Assembly: GCA_017420625.1 (NCBI GenBank)
Contig: JAFOIR010000379.1
Coordinates: 1 to 20,288 of the forward strand
DNA: 20,288 nucleotides
Direction: 5' to 3'
Origin: Bacillota bacterium
Lineage (GTDB): Bacteria; Bacillota_A; Clostridia; Lachnospirales; Bianqueaceae
Shown here: in pieces, positions 1 to 7,365 of the stretch
Layout of the letters: each line of letters begins with the position of its first letter
How positions within the stretch are numbered: position 1 is the stretch's first letter
Program-made: the position numbers and the translations under genes
The notes under the pieces: model-generated
Seen by the model: only the letters and a program-made list of their open reading frames with translations
What the model was told of the DNA's origin: nothing
The model's database searches: none

Positions 1-177
1 AACATTGGTGCTCTGCTTCGTGGTATTCAGAGAACTGAGATCCAGCGTGGTCAGGTTCTTGCAAAACCCGGCAGTGTTAACCCGCATCACATTTTCAAGG
101 GTCAGGTTTACGTTCTGAAGAAAGAAGAAGGCGGCCGTACCGTAGGTGCTGGTACTGTTACCGATATCATTGAGTAA
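1..177 (+). CDS. tuf: Elongation factor Tu, 3' end, with an internal deletion in domain 3
   Basis: EF-Tu is the GTPase that delivers aminoacyl-tRNA to the ribosome. The gene enters from the left edge, so only the last 58 codons are seen. The frame starts NIGALLRGI, which matches E. coli EF-Tu from Asn273, and runs through GQVLAKPGS to KKEEGGR (E. coli Arg318). Instead of the expected HTPFF...GYRPQFYFRTTDVTG segment, the next residues are [12 protein letters not shown], which match the last 12 residues of the family (E. coli 382-393). About 63 residues, most of domain 3, are therefore absent, and the join lies exactly at EGGR, a motif that normally occurs twice. The frame stays open to TAA 175-177. 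Domain 3 contacts the tRNA T-stem and EF-Ts, so this product is probably not a working EF-Tu, unless the deletion is an assembly error. The identity is certain; the status is not. Confidence 0.93.
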   Translation, partial: NIGALLRGIQRTEIQRGQVLAKPGSVNPHHIFKGQVYVLKKEEGGRTVGAGTVTDIIE

Positions 178-240
178 TCAATGACCTGAGCAATCATCAA
201 AGGAAGGGCATTGATCCTGTCCGGAGATGATGCGTCAATG
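177..240 (+). repeat. Short inverted/direct repeat set after tuf (TCAATG / CATTGA / TCAATG)
   Basis: ATCAATG at 177-183 is perfectly complementary to CATTGAT at 209-215. A second TCAATG lies at 235-240 and can pair with the same CATTGA (209-214). The two hairpins would exclude each other. The set sits between the tuf stop and the terminator at 248-275. The repeats are short and could be chance. Confidence 0.35.
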
Positions 241-247
241 AAAAATT

Positions 248-275
248 AAGGAGCGTAGCAATACGCTCCTTTTTT
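248..275 (+). terminator. Intrinsic terminator after tuf
   Basis: A perfect 10-bp stem, AAGGAGCGTA (248-257) with TACGCTCCTT (262-271), is closed by a GCAA tetraloop and followed by a T run ending at 275. This is a textbook rho-independent terminator at the end of the upstream (str-type) operon. It lies only 33 nt before exoA, and I found no convincing exoA promoter between them, so exoA may depend on read-through. Confidence 0.9.
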
Positions 276-308
276 ATCAGATAAAAACGGATCATAGAGG
301 AGATAACG

Positions 309-1064
309 ATGAAGCTCATATCATGGAATGTTAATGGACTTCGAGCCTGTATGGGGAAGGGGTTTGAAGAAGCTTTCAGGACTCTGGATGCAGATATCTT
401 CTGTCTTCAGGAAACCAAACTTCAAAAAGAGCAAATCTGTTTTTTCCCGGAAGGATATCATGCCTACTGGAATCACGCAGAAAAGAAAGGCTATTCCGGT
501 ACGGCGATCTTTTCCAGGAAAGAACCGATCGATGTTCGTTTCGGAATCGGAATGGAAGAACATGATCATGAAGGCCGTGTCATTACCCTTGAGTTTGAAG
601 AATGTTTCGTAGTGACAGTCTATACACCAAATTCTCAGGAAGAGCTTAAACGGTTATCCTATCGGATGGAATGGGAAGATGCTTTCCTTTCCTATATCCA
701 TACACTGGATGAAAAGAAGCCAGTCATTTTCTGCGGGGATCTGAATGTAGCTCATCAGGAGATCGATCTGAAGAATCCTTCTTCGAACCACCACAACGCT
801 GGTTTTTCTGACGAAGAAAGAGGAAAGTTTTCTGATATGCTTGCCGCTGGTTTTGTTGATACATTCCGATATTTTTATCCGGATAGAAAAGATATCTATT
901 CCTGGTGGAGCTATCGTTTCAAATCCAGAGAGAGAAATGCCGGGTGGCGGATCGATTATTTTATTGTCAGCGAGAGACTGAAACCGGCACTTTCAGCAGC
1001 AGAAATTCACACAGAAATCCTTGGATCGGATCATTGTCCTGTCGAGCTGCAGATTTCCATCTGA
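309..1064 (+). CDS. exoA: Exodeoxyribonuclease III / AP endonuclease (ExoA/Xth family)
   Basis: This DNA-repair enzyme cleaves 5' of abasic sites and removes 3'-blocking groups and nucleotides in base excision repair, in the cytoplasm. The 251-residue protein has the expected length and all metal/catalytic motifs of the exonuclease-endonuclease-phosphatase fold: WNVNGLR with Asn7, LQETK with Glu35, GDLN with Asp144 and Asn146, the WWSYR and WRIDYF blocks, and the terminal GSDHCPV with Asp241-His242. GAGGAG (297-302) is 6 nt before the ATG. It lies alone between the tuf terminator and the S10 promoter, has no functional link to its neighbours, and no terminator follows it. Family membership is clear; the name exoA (Gram-positive usage) versus xth is a matter of convention. 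Confidence 0.96.
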   Translation: MKLISWNVNGLRACMGKGFEEAFRTLDADIFCLQETKLQKEQICFFPEGYHAYWNHAEKKGYSGTAIFSRKEPIDVRFGIGMEEHDHEGRVITLEFEECFVVTVYTPNSQEELKRLSYRMEWEDAFLSYIHTLDEKKPVIFCGDLNVAHQEIDLKNPSSNHHNAGFSDEERGKFSDMLAAGFVDTFRYFYPDRKDIYSWWSYRFKSRERNAGWRIDYFIVSERLKPALSAAEIHTEILGSDHCPVELQISI

Positions 1065-1101
1065 GTTTCCAGAAAAAAATAAAAAATAAATAAAATATTT
1101 C

Positions 1102-1130
1102 TTGCATTACAGCGCAGAATGTGTTACAAT
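1102..1130 (+). promoter_or_regulatory. Sigma-A-type promoter of the S10-spc-alpha cluster
   Basis: TTGCAT (1102-1107) and TACAAT (1125-1130) are separated by exactly 17 nt. The preceding 30 bases are almost pure A/T with A-runs, like an UP element for the RNA polymerase alpha C-terminal domain. Transcription would start near 1137, giving a leader of about 225 nt before rpsJ. No terminator lies between this site and rplC, so it is the likely main promoter of the ribosomal block. Confidence 0.8.
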
Positions 1131-1136
1131 AGTCGG

Positions 1137-1362
1137 CGTGACATTGAGAACGAGGATCCGAGATGTTGCAGGGCCCGATAACAAAGGTCCTGGGAACGTT
1201 CGGGGAGTGAATGTCGGACACCAGATGTCGACGACAACGTCACTGTACAATTGAAAGTACGTGGTGGATTCTGCGCTTTTTGCTTGTTTACGCAGGAAAC
1301 ACACGGGTAAGTGTACAGTCGCTCATAGTCGCGATCAAGCGAAAATAGGAGGCTGTTTTTTT
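1137..1362 (+). promoter_or_regulatory. Structured 5' leader of the S10 operon
   Basis: This is about 225 nt of untranslated leader between the promoter and rpsJ. Hairpins visible by eye: CAGGGCC (1169-1175) with GGTCCTG (1186-1192, one G-U pair); GACG/CGTC around an ACAA loop (1230-1241); CAC-t-GTAC (1241-1248) with GTACGTG (1257-1263); CTGCG (1271-1275) with CGCAG (1291-1295). None has a T tract, so no intrinsic terminator is evident. The rpsJ Shine-Dalgarno AGGAGG is at 1347-1352. Autoregulation by an operon protein is plausible by analogy, but the E. coli L4/S10 leader structure is not recognisable here and I cannot name an RNA family. Confidence 0.5.
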
Positions 1363-1680
1363 ATGGCAAAAACAACAAAGATCCGCATCACACTGAAAGC
1401 CTATGATCATCAGCTGATTGATCAGACTGCTCAGAAGATTGTGGAAACTGCGATCAGAAATGGTTCCCAGGTAAGCGGGCCGATCCCGATGCCTACTCAG
1501 AAAGAAGTTGTGACGATTCTTCGCGCCGTTCATAAATACAAAGACGCCCGCGAACAGTTCGAACAGCGCACTCATAAGAGATTGATCGACATTCTGCAGC
1601 CCACTAAAAAGACACTGGATGCTCTTTCCAAGCTGGAACTTCCGGCTGGTGTTGATATCCAGGTAGCTGCAAAGAACTAA
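1363..1680 (+). CDS. rpsJ: 30S ribosomal protein S10
   Basis: S10 is a protein of the 30S head; it also partners NusB in transcription antitermination. The 105-residue product has the usual length and the hallmark segments [18 protein letters not shown] and HKRLIDI. A longer in-frame reading from 1261 exists, but the family start MAKTTKIRI at 1363 is preceded by AGGAGG (1347-1352), so the longer reading is rejected. It is the first gene of the S10 operon. An unusually long spacer of 133 nt separates it from rplC. Confidence 0.97.
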   Translation: MAKTTKIRITLKAYDHQLIDQTAQKIVETAIRNGSQVSGPIPMPTQKEVVTILRAVHKYKDAREQFEQRTHKRLIDILQPTKKTLDALSKLELPAGVDIQVAAKN

Positions 1681-1711
1681 TAGACAGAAACAAACAAGCT
1701 AAAGAAACAAA

Positions 1712-1792
1712 ACAGCAGGTTACAGTTAGACATATATGTCGGCTTAATGACCTAGGATGAACCGTCAGACAAATGTTTGACGGGTCCGCTGT
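1712..1792 (+). promoter_or_regulatory. Possible branched RNA structure in the rpsJ-rplC spacer
   Basis: ACAGC (1712-1716) can pair with GCTGT (1788-1792) to enclose two arms. One arm has AGGT (1717-1720) with ACCT (1750-1753), capped by the 12-nt palindrome GACATATATGTC (1729-1740). The other has CCGTCAGAC (1762-1770) with GTTTGACGG (1775-1783), a 9-bp stem with loop AAAT. No T tract follows, so it is not an obvious terminator. The rplC Shine-Dalgarno (1801-1806) is just downstream. It may be a translational or processing element for L3; this is read by eye only. Confidence 0.45.
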
Positions 1793-1813
1793 AGATTATT
1801 AGGAGGTTAGATC

Positions 1814-2446
1814 ATGAAGAAAGCCATCTTGGCAAAGAAAATCGGGATGACCCAGATTTTCAATCAGGAAACCGGCGAGATGATTCCCGTTACGGTCCTG
1901 GAAGCCGGTCCCTGCACTGTTACGCAGGTCAAGACCGTTGAGAATGATGGATATTCAGCTGTTCAGGTTGGATTCGGTGAGATCCGTGAGAAGCTTGTGA
2001 ACAAACCCCTGAAGGGCCAGTTCGCAAAGGCTGGAGTCTCCGTAAAGAGAGTTCTTCGCGAGTTCCGTCTTGAAGGTGCTGAAGAGTACACTGTCGGATC
2101 TGAGATCAAGGCTGATGTATTCGAAGTCGGTGAAAAAGTTGATGTTTCCGGTACTTCCAAAGGTAAAGGCTACCAGGGTACCATCCATCGCTTTGGATTC
2201 CACCGCGGCCCCATGGAGCATGGTTCCAAGTACCATCGTCATGCAGGTTCTATGGGCGCTTCCAGTGATCCGGCTCGTGTATTTAAGGGAAAGAAGCTGC
2301 CCGGCCATATGGGAAGTGTCCATGTGACGGTTCAGAATCTCGAAGTTGTCCGCGCGGATGCAGAACGCAATCTGCTCCTTATCAAGGGTTCCGTTCCCGG
2401 ACCGAAGAAAGCTGTTGTTACCATCGTCAACAGCGTGAAAGCGTAA
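1814..2446 (+). CDS. rplC: 50S ribosomal protein L3
   Basis: L3 is an early assembly protein whose extension reaches towards the peptidyl-transferase centre. The 210-residue product has the normal bacterial length. It shows the N-terminal [13 protein letters not shown] motif, the [19 protein letters not shown] region, the HRHAGSMG loop and the [10 protein letters not shown] block. AGGAGG (1801-1806) sits 7 nt before the ATG. It is followed 18 nt later by rplD. The 133-nt spacer before it is structured and could be a control point separating S10 from the rest of the operon. Confidence 0.98.
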   Translation: MKKAILAKKIGMTQIFNQETGEMIPVTVLEAGPCTVTQVKTVENDGYSAVQVGFGEIREKLVNKPLKGQFAKAGVSVKRVLREFRLEGAEEYTVGSEIKADVFEVGEKVDVSGTSKGKGYQGTIHRFGFHRGPMEHGSKYHRHAGSMGASSDPARVFKGKKLPGHMGSVHVTVQNLEVVRADAERNLLLIKGSVPGPKKAVVTIVNSVKA

Positions 2447-2464
2447 CGGCTGAAGGAGGATAAC

Positions 2465-3085
2465 ATGGCAAAAATTGCTGTTTATAAAATGGACGGCACT
2501 GAAATCGATCAGATCGAACTGTCTGATAAGGTTTTTGGTGTAGAAGTCAACGTTCCTGTTATGCATGAAGCAGTTGTAGCTTATCTTGCAAATCGCAGAC
2601 AGGGCACACAGAGTACTCTGACCCGCGCAGAAGTAAGCGGCGGCGGAAAGAAACCTTATCGTCAGAAAGGTACCGGCCGCGCTCGTCAGGGAAGCATCCG
2701 TTCTCCGCAGTGGGTCGGCGGCGGCGTCGTATTTGCACCGAAGCCCCGTGATTATTCCAAGAAGATGAACAAGAAAGCACGCCGTCTGGCGATCAGAAGT
2801 GCTCTGACCACCAGAGTGCAGGAAAACAAACTGCTGGTTCTTGAAAACCTGGATCTTCCTGAGATCAAGACCAAACAGATGCAGAAAGTGCTGGATCAGT
2901 TCGATCTTTCCAAGGCGCTGGTCGTTTTGATGTCTTCTGACACCAATGCGATTCTCTCCGCCCGCAACATCGAAGGCGTCAAGACCCTTCCCGCTGAGCA
3001 GGTGAATGTCTACGATATTCTCAAGTATGAGAATCTGGTAGCCACCAAAGATGCGATCGCAAAGATTGAAGAGGTGTTTGAATAA
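2465..3085 (+). CDS. rplD: 50S ribosomal protein L4
   Basis: L4 is a 50S protein whose extended loop lines the exit tunnel. In some bacteria it is also the autoregulator of the S10 operon. The 206-residue product has the usual length. The tunnel loop is clear from about residue 45 to 100: TRAEVSGGGKKPYRQKGTGRARQG followed by SPQWVGGGVVFAPKPRDYS (split here at the natural Ser-Ile-Arg). AGGAGG (2454-2459) precedes the ATG. The stop codon overlaps the rplW start by one base (TAATG), suggesting translational coupling. Confidence 0.98.
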   Translation: MAKIAVYKMDGTEIDQIELSDKVFGVEVNVPVMHEAVVAYLANRRQGTQSTLTRAEVSGGGKKPYRQKGTGRARQGSIRSPQWVGGGVVFAPKPRDYSKKMNKKARRLAIRSALTTRVQENKLLVLENLDLPEIKTKQMQKVLDQFDLSKALVVLMSSDTNAILSARNIEGVKTLPAEQVNVYDILKYENLVATKDAIAKIEEVFE

Positions 3086-3384
3086 TGGCTGACATTAAAT
3101 ACTATGATGTGCTTCTGAAGCCCGTCATCACTGAGAAAAGCATGGAACTGATGAGTGAACGCAAGTATACGTTCCTTGTTCATCCGGATGCCAACAAGAT
3201 TCAGATCCGTGAAGCCGTTGAAAAGATGTTCGAAGGTGTGAAAGTTGCTAAGGTCAACACCATGAACAATCGCGGCAAGAATAAAAGAAGAGGATACACG
3301 ACCGGCCGTACGGCAGATACCAAGAAAGCCATCGTGACCCTGAAACCGGAAAGCAAAGACATCGAATTTTTTGAAGGCATCTGA
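3085..3384 (+). CDS. rplW: 50S ribosomal protein L23
   Basis: L23 sits at the polypeptide exit of the 50S subunit and is the docking site for trigger factor and signal recognition particle. The 99-residue product has the family pattern: N-terminal YYDVLLKPVITEKSM, the FLVHPDANKIQIREAVE helix, and NRGKNKRRGYTTGR near residue 62 ahead of the final strand. The start overlaps the rplD stop (TAATG, 3083-3087). Its own Shine-Dalgarno is weak (GAGGTG, 3071-3076), consistent with coupled translation. A short hairpin (3381-3399) spans its stop codon. Confidence 0.97.
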   Translation: MADIKYYDVLLKPVITEKSMELMSERKYTFLVHPDANKIQIREAVEKMFEGVKVAKVNTMNNRGKNKRRGYTTGRTADTKKAIVTLKPESKDIEFFEGI

Positions 3385-3442
3385 TCTTATTTAGATCGGT
3401 AATTCCACAAAGTATGGAGTATATCGAAAGGAGAAATTTGTA

Positions 3443-4279
3443 ATGGCTATCAGAACTTATAAGCCTTATACAGCTTCTCGGAGAAACATGACGAGCTCGA
3501 CCTTTGAAGAGATCACCAAGAGCACGCCTGAAAAATCTCTGACTGTTCGTGTCAAGAACACGGCAGGCCGCAACAACTACGGCAAAATCACTGTCCGTCA
3601 TCATGGCGGCGGTGCCAAGAAGCTTTATCGTATCATTGACTTTAAGAGAAACAAAGATGGAATTCCTGCAAAGGTTTCCGCCATCGAATATGATCCGAAC
3701 CGCAGCGCCAATATCGCCCTTCTGGTTTATGCGGACGGTGAAAAACGCTACATCCTGGCTCCTGAAGGACTGACTGTTGGAATGACAGTTCTTTCCGGAG
3801 AAAATGTAGAAATCAGAGTCGGTAATGCACTTCCTCTGAAGAATGTTCCTACCGGTACCAATATCCATAACATCGAGATGAAACCCGGCAAAGGCGGCCA
3901 GATGGTTCGCGCAGCCGGCAACTCCGCTCAGCTGATGGCTAAGGAAGGCAAATTTGCCACCCTTCGTCTTCCCTCCGGAGAGATGAGAATGGTTCCCATC
4001 GACTGCCGCGCAACGATCGGTACTGTCGGCAATGGAGATCATGAACTGGTTAAGATCGGTAAAGCCGGTCGTAAGAGAAATATGGGTATTCGTCCTACGG
4101 TTCGCGGTAGCGTTATGAACCCCAATGACCATCCTCATGGTGGTGGTGAAGGAAGAGCACCGGTCGGTCGTCCGAGCCCGATGACTCCCTGGGGCAAACC
4201 TGCAATGGGTCTTAAGACTCGCGGGAAGAAACATTCTGACAAGTATATCGTTCGCAGCCGTGCGAAGAACAGCAAGTAA
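3443..4279 (+). CDS. rplB: 50S ribosomal protein L2
   Basis: L2 is a primary 23S rRNA-binding protein needed for subunit association and peptidyl-transferase activity. The 278-residue length is typical. Recognisable are the N-terminal [14 protein letters not shown], the [15 protein letters not shown] segment (about residues 54-68) and the near-invariant C-terminal [12 protein letters not shown] block, in which His230 matches the functionally important E. coli His229. It ends with the basic tail [13 protein letters not shown]. It follows rplW after 58 nt and precedes rpsS by 13 nt with AAGGAGG between them. Confidence 0.98.
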   Translation: MAIRTYKPYTASRRNMTSSTFEEITKSTPEKSLTVRVKNTAGRNNYGKITVRHHGGGAKKLYRIIDFKRNKDGIPAKVSAIEYDPNRSANIALLVYADGEKRYILAPEGLTVGMTVLSGENVEIRVGNALPLKNVPTGTNIHNIEMKPGKGGQMVRAAGNSAQLMAKEGKFATLRLPSGEMRMVPIDCRATIGTVGNGDHELVKIGKAGRKRNMGIRPTVRGSVMNPNDHPHGGGEGRAPVGRPSPMTPWGKPAMGLKTRGKKHSDKYIVRSRAKNSK

Positions 4280-4292
4280 GGAGGCATAATCG

Positions 4293-4574
4293 ATGTCACG
4301 TTCTTTAAAGAAAGGTCCTTTCGCGGACGACTATTTGCTTAAGAAAGTTGATGCAATGAACGCTTCCGGCGACAAGCAGGTCATCAAGACCTGGTCCCGC
4401 CGGTCTACAATCTTCCCGTCTTTCGTTGGTCATACTTTCGCCGTTCATGACGGAAGAAAGCATGTTCCGGTGTATGTGACCGAGGATATGGTCGGACATA
4501 AGCTGGGTGAGTTCGTTTCCACCCGTACTTACCGCGGCCATGGCAAAGATGAGAAGAAAGGTAAAGTCCGTTAA
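4293..4574 (+). CDS. rpsS: 30S ribosomal protein S19
   Basis: S19 forms a complex with S13 in the 30S head and contacts the B1 inter-subunit bridge. The 93-residue product begins [18 protein letters not shown] and carries the [27 protein letters not shown] core and the [13 protein letters not shown]-terminal stretch, all diagnostic of the family. AAGGAGG (4278-4284) overlaps the rplB stop region and precedes the ATG by 8 nt. It lies tightly between rplB and rplV, as in nearly all bacteria. Confidence 0.98.
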   Translation: MSRSLKKGPFADDYLLKKVDAMNASGDKQVIKTWSRRSTIFPSFVGHTFAVHDGRKHVPVYVTEDMVGHKLGEFVSTRTYRGHGKDEKKGKVR

Positions 4575-4596
4575 GTCGGATAGGAGGATTTAGGAA

Positions 4597-5001
4597 ATGG
4601 CGAAAGGACATAGAAGCCAAATCAAGAGGGAAAGAAACGCTCAGAAGGACGTTCGGCCGAGAGCCAGCGTTACCTTTGCGCGTATCCCTACCACAAAGGC
4701 TAAACTTGTATTGGATACCATTCGGGGCAAGGATGTTGCTCTTGCCTCTGCAATATTAGCTTCTACTCCCAGAGAAGGTGCTCGCATCATCAGCAAGGTT
4801 CTGGATTCTGCAGTAGCTAATGCTGAATACGCAGCTTCCGAGCGTGATATGGACATTGATACTGGCAAACTCTTCGTCGAAGAAGCGTTTGCCAATCAGG
4901 GTCCCACTCTTAAGAGAATCCGTCCGCGCAGCCAGGGCCGCGCAGACCGCATCCTGAAGAGAACCAGTCATATCACGATCATTCTGAATGAGAGAGCATA
5001 A
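4597..5001 (+). CDS. rplV: 50S ribosomal protein L22
   Basis: L22 is a 50S protein with a beta-hairpin lining the exit tunnel near the macrolide site. The 134-residue product has about 18 residues ([14 protein letters not shown]...) before the usual family core. The core is visible as [17 protein letters not shown], the central helix with [11 protein letters not shown], and the hairpin [15 protein letters not shown] followed by [17 protein letters not shown] (4582-4587) lies 9 nt before the ATG, supporting this start over an internal one. Its stop overlaps the rpsC Shine-Dalgarno. Confidence 0.97.
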   Translation: MAKGHRSQIKRERNAQKDVRPRASVTFARIPTTKAKLVLDTIRGKDVALASAILASTPREGARIISKVLDSAVANAEYAASERDMDIDTGKLFVEEAFANQGPTLKRIRPRSQGRADRILKRTSHITIILNERA

Positions 5002-5012
5002 GGAGGAGACTC

Positions 5013-5672
5013 ATGGGTCAGAAAGTTAATCCGCATGGACTGAGAGTCGGTGTCATCAAAGATTGGAATACCAAATGGTACGCTGATTCAAAAGAATTCG
5101 GAGATCTTCTGGTAGAGGATCACAAGATCCGTACCTTCCTGAAAGATAAACTGTATCAGGCACAGATCTCCAAGATTGAAATCGAAAGAGCTGCCGGCCG
5201 TGTGAAAGTTGTTATTCTCACTGCAAAGCCCGGTATTATCATCGGTAAAGAGGCAGCTGGAGTCAAAGCTCTGAAGGATGAACTTCAGGCTATGACTGGT
5301 GCAAAAGTTTCCCTGAATATCGTGGAAGTCAAGCGTCCGGAGAGAGATGCTCAGCTGGTCGCTGAGAATATTGCTCAGCAGCTGGAGAACCGTGTTTCCT
5401 TCCGTCGTGCCATGAAGCAGGTGATGGGCCGTGCAATGAAAGCAGGGGCCAAAGGAATCAAGACCACGGTTGGCGGTCGTGTCGGCGGTGCCGAGATCGC
5501 TCGTGACGAATCCTACAATGAAGGTGTTCTGCCTCTGCAGACTCTTCGTGCCAATATTGACTATGGTTTTGCTGAGGCCAATACCGCTTATGGTAAGCTG
5601 GGTGTCAAGGTCTGGATCAACCATGGTGAGGTTCTTCCTGTGAAGGCCAAAAAAGAAGGGAGCGATAACTAA
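5013..5672 (+). CDS. rpsC: 30S ribosomal protein S3
   Basis: S3 lies at the mRNA entry site of the 30S subunit and takes part in mRNA unwinding. The 219-residue length is normal. The N-terminus [17 protein letters not shown] is diagnostic. The KH type-II domain has the [10 protein letters not shown] loop near residue 75, and the C-terminal domain carries [14 protein letters not shown] and [19 protein letters not shown] begins on the last base of the rplV stop (5001-5006). The stop overlaps the rplP start by one base (TAATG), a coupling arrangement also seen at rplD-rplW. Confidence 0.98.
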   Translation: MGQKVNPHGLRVGVIKDWNTKWYADSKEFGDLLVEDHKIRTFLKDKLYQAQISKIEIERAAGRVKVVILTAKPGIIIGKEAAGVKALKDELQAMTGAKVSLNIVEVKRPERDAQLVAENIAQQLENRVSFRRAMKQVMGRAMKAGAKGIKTTVGGRVGGAEIARDESYNEGVLPLQTLRANIDYGFAEANTAYGKLGVKVWINHGEVLPVKAKKEGSDN

Positions 5673-6109
5673 TGTTAATGCCGAAGAGAGTTAAACATCG
5701 TAAGCAGTTCCGCGGAACGATGGCCGGCAAGGTCACCCGCGGCAACCGCATCACTTACGGTGAATTTGGTCTGGTCGCTGCTTCTCCCGCCTGGGTTAAG
5801 TCCAATCAGATCGAGGCAGCTCGTGTCGCTATGACGCGTTATGTCAGACGTGGCGGTAAGATCTGGATCAAGATCTTCCCCGATAAACCCATCACCGCGA
5901 AACCGGCTGAAACCCGTATGGGTTCCGGTAAAGGTTCCGTTGAGTACTGGGTAAGTGTAGTCAAGCCGGGTCGTGTTTTGTTCGAGATCGCCGGTGTCGA
6001 TGAGAGTGTTGCCAGAGAGGCCCTTCGTCTGGCTATGCACAAGCTTCCCTGCAAGTGCAAAATCGTCTCTCGCGAAGAACTGGATGCGATCGTCGATGCC
6101 AAAGGCTGA
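5672..6109 (+). CDS. rplP: 50S ribosomal protein L16
   Basis: L16 is a late-assembly 50S protein that positions the A-site tRNA. The 145-residue product starts [15 protein letters not shown], matching the family N-terminus, so the first ATG (5672) is preferred over the ATG two codons later. Other diagnostic blocks are [32 protein letters not shown] and VLFEIAGV. It is translationally coupled to rpsC by a TAATG overlap with an upstream GGGAG. It is followed by rpmC after 33 nt. Confidence 0.98.
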   Translation: MLMPKRVKHRKQFRGTMAGKVTRGNRITYGEFGLVAASPAWVKSNQIEAARVAMTRYVRRGGKIWIKIFPDKPITAKPAETRMGSGKGSVEYWVSVVKPGRVLFEIAGVDESVAREALRLAMHKLPCKCKIVSREELDAIVDAKG

Positions 6110-6142
6110 TCGCTCTAATCAGAATGAGGATGGTGAACATAA

Positions 6143-6346
6143 GTGAAGAGAAAAGATTATATGGAAGAACTGAACGGCAAGAATGTCGAACAGCTTCAGG
6201 CAGATCTGGTATCCGCTAAGAAAGAACTGTTCAATCTCCGTTTTCAGAATGCTACCAACCAGCTGAACAATACGGCTCGCATTAAAGAAGTTCGCAAAAC
6301 GATTGCCCGCATCCAAACCGTGCTGACACAGAAGGCGAACAGTTAA
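6143..6346 (+). CDS. rpmC: 50S ribosomal protein L29 (GTG start)
   Basis: L29 is a small two-helix protein at the tunnel exit next to L23. The 67-residue product has the core [22 protein letters not shown] followed by [14 protein letters not shown], which is family-diagnostic (the first block is residues 28-49). The GTG at 6143 is the best start because it keeps the first helix ([12 protein letters not shown]). Initiation at the ATG at 6161 would truncate that helix. GGTGA (6132-6136) and GAGGA (6126-6130) supply a modest Shine-Dalgarno, weaker than most in this operon. Confidence 0.95.
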   Translation: MKRKDYMEELNGKNVEQLQADLVSAKKELFNLRFQNATNQLNNTARIKEVRKTIARIQTVLTQKANS

Positions 6347-6361
6347 TTGGAGGACTTAACA

Positions 6362-6616
6362 TTGGAAAGAAATTTAAGAAAGACTATGGTTGGTCTTGTT
6401 TCCAGCGATAAGATGGACAAAACTGTCGTCGTGAGTGTTGTGAACAACGTTAAGCATCCGGAATATGGCAAGATCATCAAGAGAACTTATAAACTGAAAG
6501 CTCATGACGAGAATAACGAATGCCATGTTGGCGACCGTGTCAGAGTAATGGAAACCAGACCGCTGTCCAAAGACAAGAGATGGCGTGTGGTCGAAATCGT
6601 CGAGAAGGCAAAATAA
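6362..6616 (+). CDS. rpsQ: 30S ribosomal protein S17 (TTG start)
   Basis: S17 is a primary 16S rRNA binder in the 30S body. The start was reassigned to TTG 6362, giving 84 residues and the family N-terminus [20 protein letters not shown]. An in-frame TTG at 6347 overlaps the Shine-Dalgarno GGAGG (6349-6353) and is rejected, because that SD is spaced 8 nt from 6362. The OB-fold continues with [17 protein letters not shown], and [21 protein letters not shown] closes the protein, as expected. The use of TTG in a highly expressed gene is notable but recurs here in secY and rpoA. Confidence 0.95.
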   Translation: MERNLRKTMVGLVSSDKMDKTVVVSVVNNVKHPEYGKIIKRTYKLKAHDENNECHVGDRVRVMETRPLSKDKRWRVVEIVEKAK

Positions 6617-6634
6617 TCAGGAGGATCATAAGCC

Positions 6635-7003
6635 ATGTTACAGCAAGAAAGTAGGTTGAATGTGGCCGATAACACTGGCGCTAAAGAGCTTTTAGTGATC
6701 CGTGCACTCGGTGGTTCGACCCGTAGATATGCACATGTCGGGGATATCGTAGTTTGCTCTGTTAAAGAAGCAACACCCGGCGGTGTTGTAAAAAAAGGCG
6801 ACGTAGTTAAGGCGGTTGTCGTCAGAACCAAACGCCCTGTTCGCCGTAAAGACGGCAGCTATATTCGTTTCGACGAAAACGCCGCTGTTATTATTAAAGA
6901 AGATCTGAACCCCACCGGAACCCGTATTTTTGGGCCCGTTGCCAGAGAGCTTCGTGAGAAGAAATTCATGAGAATCCTTTCACTGGCTCCTGAAGTACTG
7001 TAA
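6635..7003 (+). CDS. rplN: 50S ribosomal protein L14
   Basis: L14 is a 50S interface protein that forms inter-subunit bridges with 16S rRNA and is the docking site of RsfS. The 122-residue length is exact for the family. Diagnostic blocks: [19 protein letters not shown], the [15 protein letters not shown] region, RPDGS-type [14 protein letters not shown], and the C-terminal [19 protein letters not shown] (6619-6624) lies 10 nt upstream. The last base of the stop overlaps an in-frame ATG upstream of rplX, but the true rplX start is 15 nt further on. Confidence 0.98.
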   Translation: MLQQESRLNVADNTGAKELLVIRALGGSTRRYAHVGDIVVCSVKEATPGGVVKKGDVVKAVVVRTKRPVRRKDGSYIRFDENAAVIIKEDLNPTGTRIFGPVARELREKKFMRILSLAPEVL

Positions 7004-7017
7004 TGGAGGCGTCACAG

Positions 7018-7350
7018 ATGAGCAAAATGAAAATCAAAAAAGGTGACACCGTTCGGGTCATCACCGGTAAAGACAAGGGTAAAGAAGGAAAGGTTCTTTC
7101 TGTTAACCAGGAAACTTCCCGCGTAATCGTGGAAGGTGTCAACATGGTTACCAAGCACACAAAAGCCAGCGGTGCAAACCAGGGCGGAATCGTGCATCAG
7201 GAAGCTCCGATCCATGTTTCCAATGTCATGCTCCTTCAGGGCGGCAAGCCTACCCGTGTTGGTATCAAGGTTGAAACCAAGACCGAAGGCGGAAAGACGG
7301 TTACCACTCGTACCCGTTTTGCCAAAGCTACCGGCGAAGTGATCGACTAA
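7018..7350 (+). CDS. rplX: 50S ribosomal protein L24
   Basis: L24 is an assembly-initiator protein of the 50S subunit with a KOW motif. The start was set at ATG 7018 (110 residues): GGAGG (7005-7009) is 8 nt upstream, whereas the in-frame ATG at 7003 lies before that SD. The KOW region is clear as [20 protein letters not shown] near the N-terminus. The family segment [14 protein letters not shown] and [11 protein letters not shown] follow. A further ATG at 7027 would give a product three residues shorter and cannot be excluded. Confidence 0.96.
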   Translation: MSKMKIKKGDTVRVITGKDKGKEGKVLSVNQETSRVIVEGVNMVTKHTKASGANQGGIVHQEAPIHVSNVMLLQGGKPTRVGIKVETKTEGGKTVTTRTRFAKATGEVID

Positions 7351-7365
7351 TAGGAGGTATGTATC

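Noticed and set aside
211..239. TTGATC...GTCAAT as an exoA promoter
   Set aside because: The -10 match is poor and it lies upstream of the strong terminator at 248-275.
3381..3399. Hairpin over the rplW stop as a terminator
   Set aside because: Only 5-7 bp with one G-U pair and no T tract, and the operon clearly continues into rplB.
3254..4234. 326-codon open frame on the minus strand
   Set aside because: Antisense shadow of rplW-rplB; low-complexity composition and no family resemblance.
6347..6361. Earlier TTG start for rpsQ
   Set aside because: The codon overlaps the Shine-Dalgarno that serves TTG 6362, and the extra residues do not match S17 proteins.
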